Origin: Margaritispora aquatica
Taxonomy: Eukaryota > Ascomycota > Leotiomycetes > Helotiales > Discinellaceae
Direction of reading: 5' to 3'
DNA length: 64,000 nt
Assembly (NCBI GenBank): GCA_007644065.1
Contig: VJWN01000012.1
Coordinates: 795,758-859,757 of the forward strand
This document shows, piece after piece, positions 61,558-64,000 of this stretch (position 1 is the first letter of the stretch; every line of letters starts with the position of its first letter). Under the pieces are notes generated by a model that worked only from the letters and a program-made list of their open reading frames with translations, made no database searches and had not been told where the DNA came from. The position numbers and the translations under genes were made by a program.

Positions 61558-63418
61558 GCTCAGCGATTCTAGAGGGATCCGAGTTCGTATAACGGTAGTC
61601 ATTGAAACCAGTTTCGGCGGCGCATCTGCTTGAGTGGGTAGGCGGGCAGAGTTGGCAGAGTGAGATTGTCGCGATGATTGAAGCCCGCGTGTGCTTTTCG
61701 CAGAAAATCGCGTCAATTGATGTTCGAATATTCCAACGAAGTTGTCTCTACTAATGCAGAATGGTTGCTGTCGGTATCGATGATCGTCGTCGTCGTGAGA
61801 TGCTAGGATGTTGGAGATTGAACACTGCTTGTTTACTTTCAAATTCGGCCTAGCTTAGTCAGCACATGACAACGACAACAAGGCCCAATGAATGGACTTT
61901 CGTGGTCACATCGTCTTTTCAACATTCAAAACATTGTTGTTATCCTCGACTTCTGCAAGTCGAGGAACTTGTCAGTAATTGTTATTACGCATCAATTTCC
62001 ACGTGTGTTAATTTAGTTATCGCATTACTGATATTCAGTTTTCGACTTATTTTCAAATCCAAATCGATCTAAAAAACGTCACTTTTTCGATAATTTTTGC
62101 CTTCAACCTTGCTGTCTCAACAATCGATTACGAAAGGTGAATTGACACATCGAGAAAAAGACATCAGTTTAGCCTCGTGAAGGCTTTCTTTCTAAGCACT
62201 TATTGATTTGTTGGACCCAGTATCTCATCACTCTTGGCAAGTGTTAACAAGAAAACTTACTAAGACGAGCGACTGAAAAAAAAAAGAAAAAAAAGTATTT
62301 CTCTTAAGCTCTTAGCCTTAAATCCAACTAGTGCTTAAACAGTTGTCGATCAGATTGCGGAAAACTGATAATATTATTAAGTCAATGGCTTCTGCCTTCT
62401 CTACACAGCAGTATCTCGCTTGATATGTAATTCGGAGTTACACTTAGGCTCGGGATGAATGATACCAAGCCGTATGACCATACCCTTCATGACTGACCAT
62501 CTGAGATTCTCATGTACCGCGTACAATTCAATATTCCAAGAATGAAGTGGAAATTGGTTCATGGTTCGGGTTATTTCTCCTCAAGGCAACAAAGCGTGTC
62601 AGCCCAGCCAAATCACAAGCACCTCCATCACCTCCTTCCACCTAGTTTCAATTAGCATATATACTTCTAAGCCGTGAAAGGCCGATGGCTTAAGATGTAG
62701 GTAAAACTCCACGGAGCAGTACTCGGTCTTGCGCAAAAGCCTCCTATGCAAAGAAGTGGATTGGCTCAGGCAGCTATGGACGCCGACTATCAGAATTGGA
62801 ATATGGTAGATGAGGAGTGTGATGCACTATTCCAATAGCAGAGGTTTCACCTGTCACCCCGAATTTAGAACTGGAAAAGGGGAGTTATGTACTGATTGCG
62901 CAATTCAAGTGGGGAAGATTGAACGTTCGTCTAGATGTAATGTGAAGGAGACAGCTTGGCGAAACGAAAGTGCATCAACATCGCATGCATTAGAGGCGAG
63001 AAATGCATGCAAAGTAAGCAATCATGATGCATCGATCGCGCATGTACAAATATTGCCTGAATGCATAAAACTATCTATCTTCGGTAACCAAAAAATAGCA
63101 CAATGCTCGTTTAGCTAGCGAATATGTGCAAGGCAAGCACCACAGAATTCAAAGTAGTTCGATCGTTAAGTCTAGTTGAATACTGAACACCGATTGTTTT
63201 ATAATGAGATGAGAGGTAAATTTCTTATACAGCAGTGATGCCGAGCTGCGTCTAACCGGTATAATAAAAGGCCACGCAATGACCCACTGGAAATGCAAAA
63301 ATTTCCCATTAATATCATGTATCAAATTGCTCCAAACCTTATGCTCCCTGCCACCCTCAAACCTGCCCAAGTATTCCTCAACCCACAACTAGTCTCCACC
63401 ACATACTTCTAATTGACT
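61558..63418. other. intergenic, no gene recognised
   Basis: About 1.9 kb of AT-rich spacer. It contains the hairpin listed separately and an A-rich tract near 62,276-62,295. Small frames show no motif. Confidence 0.5.
61944..61965. repeat. perfect inverted repeat, 9-bp arms
   Basis: CCTCGACTT and AAGTCGAGG arms flank a CTGC loop. It lies about 390 bp upstream of the Dsn1 start, and no gene is nearby on the + strand. Confidence 0.85.
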
Positions 63419-64000
63419 TTATGCAGCTCCCCAGTGAAGTCTCAACCAGTCCCAGAAAGGGGTTGGCTCAACGTTAACTAGCATGTTAAGATTTGGCTGC
63501 GAAATATCGTATCTCTTCTGCTCAGTCGCAATAAGTTCTTGGATGTAAGCGATCGTCGCATAGTCTTGGTAGTATTCGGCATGATCGAGATGTTGCCTCA
63601 AGTCTCGAGCTTGTATGACTTCTGTAGAGAATTCCGCTGCTTCACGTTAGCATACTGTGTATCTAGAGAGGACTGATCAGAACTTACCGCCTCCTTTGAC
63701 GGACTCTGCCCACCGAAGAACTTCGGCTACTGTTCGTCGATCGCCCTGCATTGTGAACTCTTCCGGCCAGTTCTGAATACCAAGATCGAGTGCTGCTACA
63801 ATGTATCTGCCAACATCCTGAACTGATATCATGGAGATGGACAGTGGTCTCCCAGATGCTGTGGTTTCAACGACCTTGGCTGTGCTGAGGCCGACATCCA
63901 TCAGGTATGAGCCTTGGTAGTAGACATTGGAAGAGGTTCCGATCCCCAAGGATCCGAGACCTCCTCGCGCAAATCGTTCATAAAACACTCCGCAGCTGAA
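63419..64000 (-). CDS. NmrA-like / isoflavone-reductase-like protein, 3' part
   Basis: C-terminal part of an atypical SDR (NmrA-like, NAD(P)-binding). The gene enters from the right edge on the minus strand; its start lies outside. Two exons are visible (64000-63688 and 63639-63419) with a phase-matched intron. Recognisable stretches: CGVFYERFARGG, SISMISVQDVGRYIVAALDL (the family's xDIGxxxxxxL-type stretch), EFTMQGDRRTVAEVLRWAE, then PTPFWDWLRLHWGAA at the end. Members range from nitrogen-metabolite repressors to small-molecule reductases; the motif-bearing N-terminus is needed to decide. Confidence 0.75.

Overview
The window looks like nuclear DNA of a filamentous ascomycete (Pezizomycotina). 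Most genes carry several short introns (about 45-70 nt) with GTAAGT/GTATGT donors and CTAAC-type branch sites, gene strands are mixed, and the families are typical of moulds: RTA1, PTH11-like rhodopsin, ascomycete laccase, DUF7704-like and Dal5-type MFS. A leotiomycete is my guess but is weakly supported. All gene models were spliced by hand, and the phase was checked across introns for nearly all of them.

Layout. 1-9 kb: an MFS sugar transporter and an acyl/acetyltransferase-like protein with an HHxxxDG motif. 10.7-17.5 kb: a Frm2-type nitroreductase, a secreted laccase-type multicopper oxidase and a short-chain dehydrogenase, separated by repeat-rich intergenic DNA. 18-22.5 kb: a PTH11-like seven-helix protein with one in-frame TGA, an unresolved stretch, and a Dal5-type MFS permease. 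23-25.3 kb: a DCAF11-type WD40 protein. 28.8-29.7 kb: the small GTPase Rac, flanked by 2.5-3.5 kb silent regions. 32-33.5 kb: a nucleolar RRM protein (Nop6-like). 34.4-37.8 kb: a tandem pair of related single-pass membrane proteins with a Cys-rich outer domain. 38.3-41.5 kb: a DUF7704-like membrane protein and an RTA1 protein. 42.7-44 kb: GTP cyclohydrolase II for riboflavin synthesis.

44.8-51.4 kb is an accessory oxidative block: a flavin oxidoreductase with one TGA, a cytochrome P450 with one TAG, and a CYP52-like P450 lacking an internal segment. All three are damaged, while the housekeeping genes around them are intact. 51.7-56.5 kb encodes xanthine dehydrogenase with an unusually long Ser/Thr/Glu-rich linker. 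It is divergently arranged with an intact Old Yellow Enzyme (57.2-58.5 kb). Then come free-methionine-R-sulfoxide reductase (58.8-59.6 kb) with a start-codon-only exon and a 5-nt exon, the kinetochore subunit Dsn1/Mis13 with a GC-AG intron (60-61.6 kb), and the 3' part of an NmrA-like gene cut by the right edge.

I see no CRISPR, rRNA, confident tRNA or intact transposon. The best leads are the run of otherwise intact accessory genes each broken by one stop codon, the tandem Cys-rich membrane pair, and the unusual exon structures in the fRMsr and Dsn1 genes.
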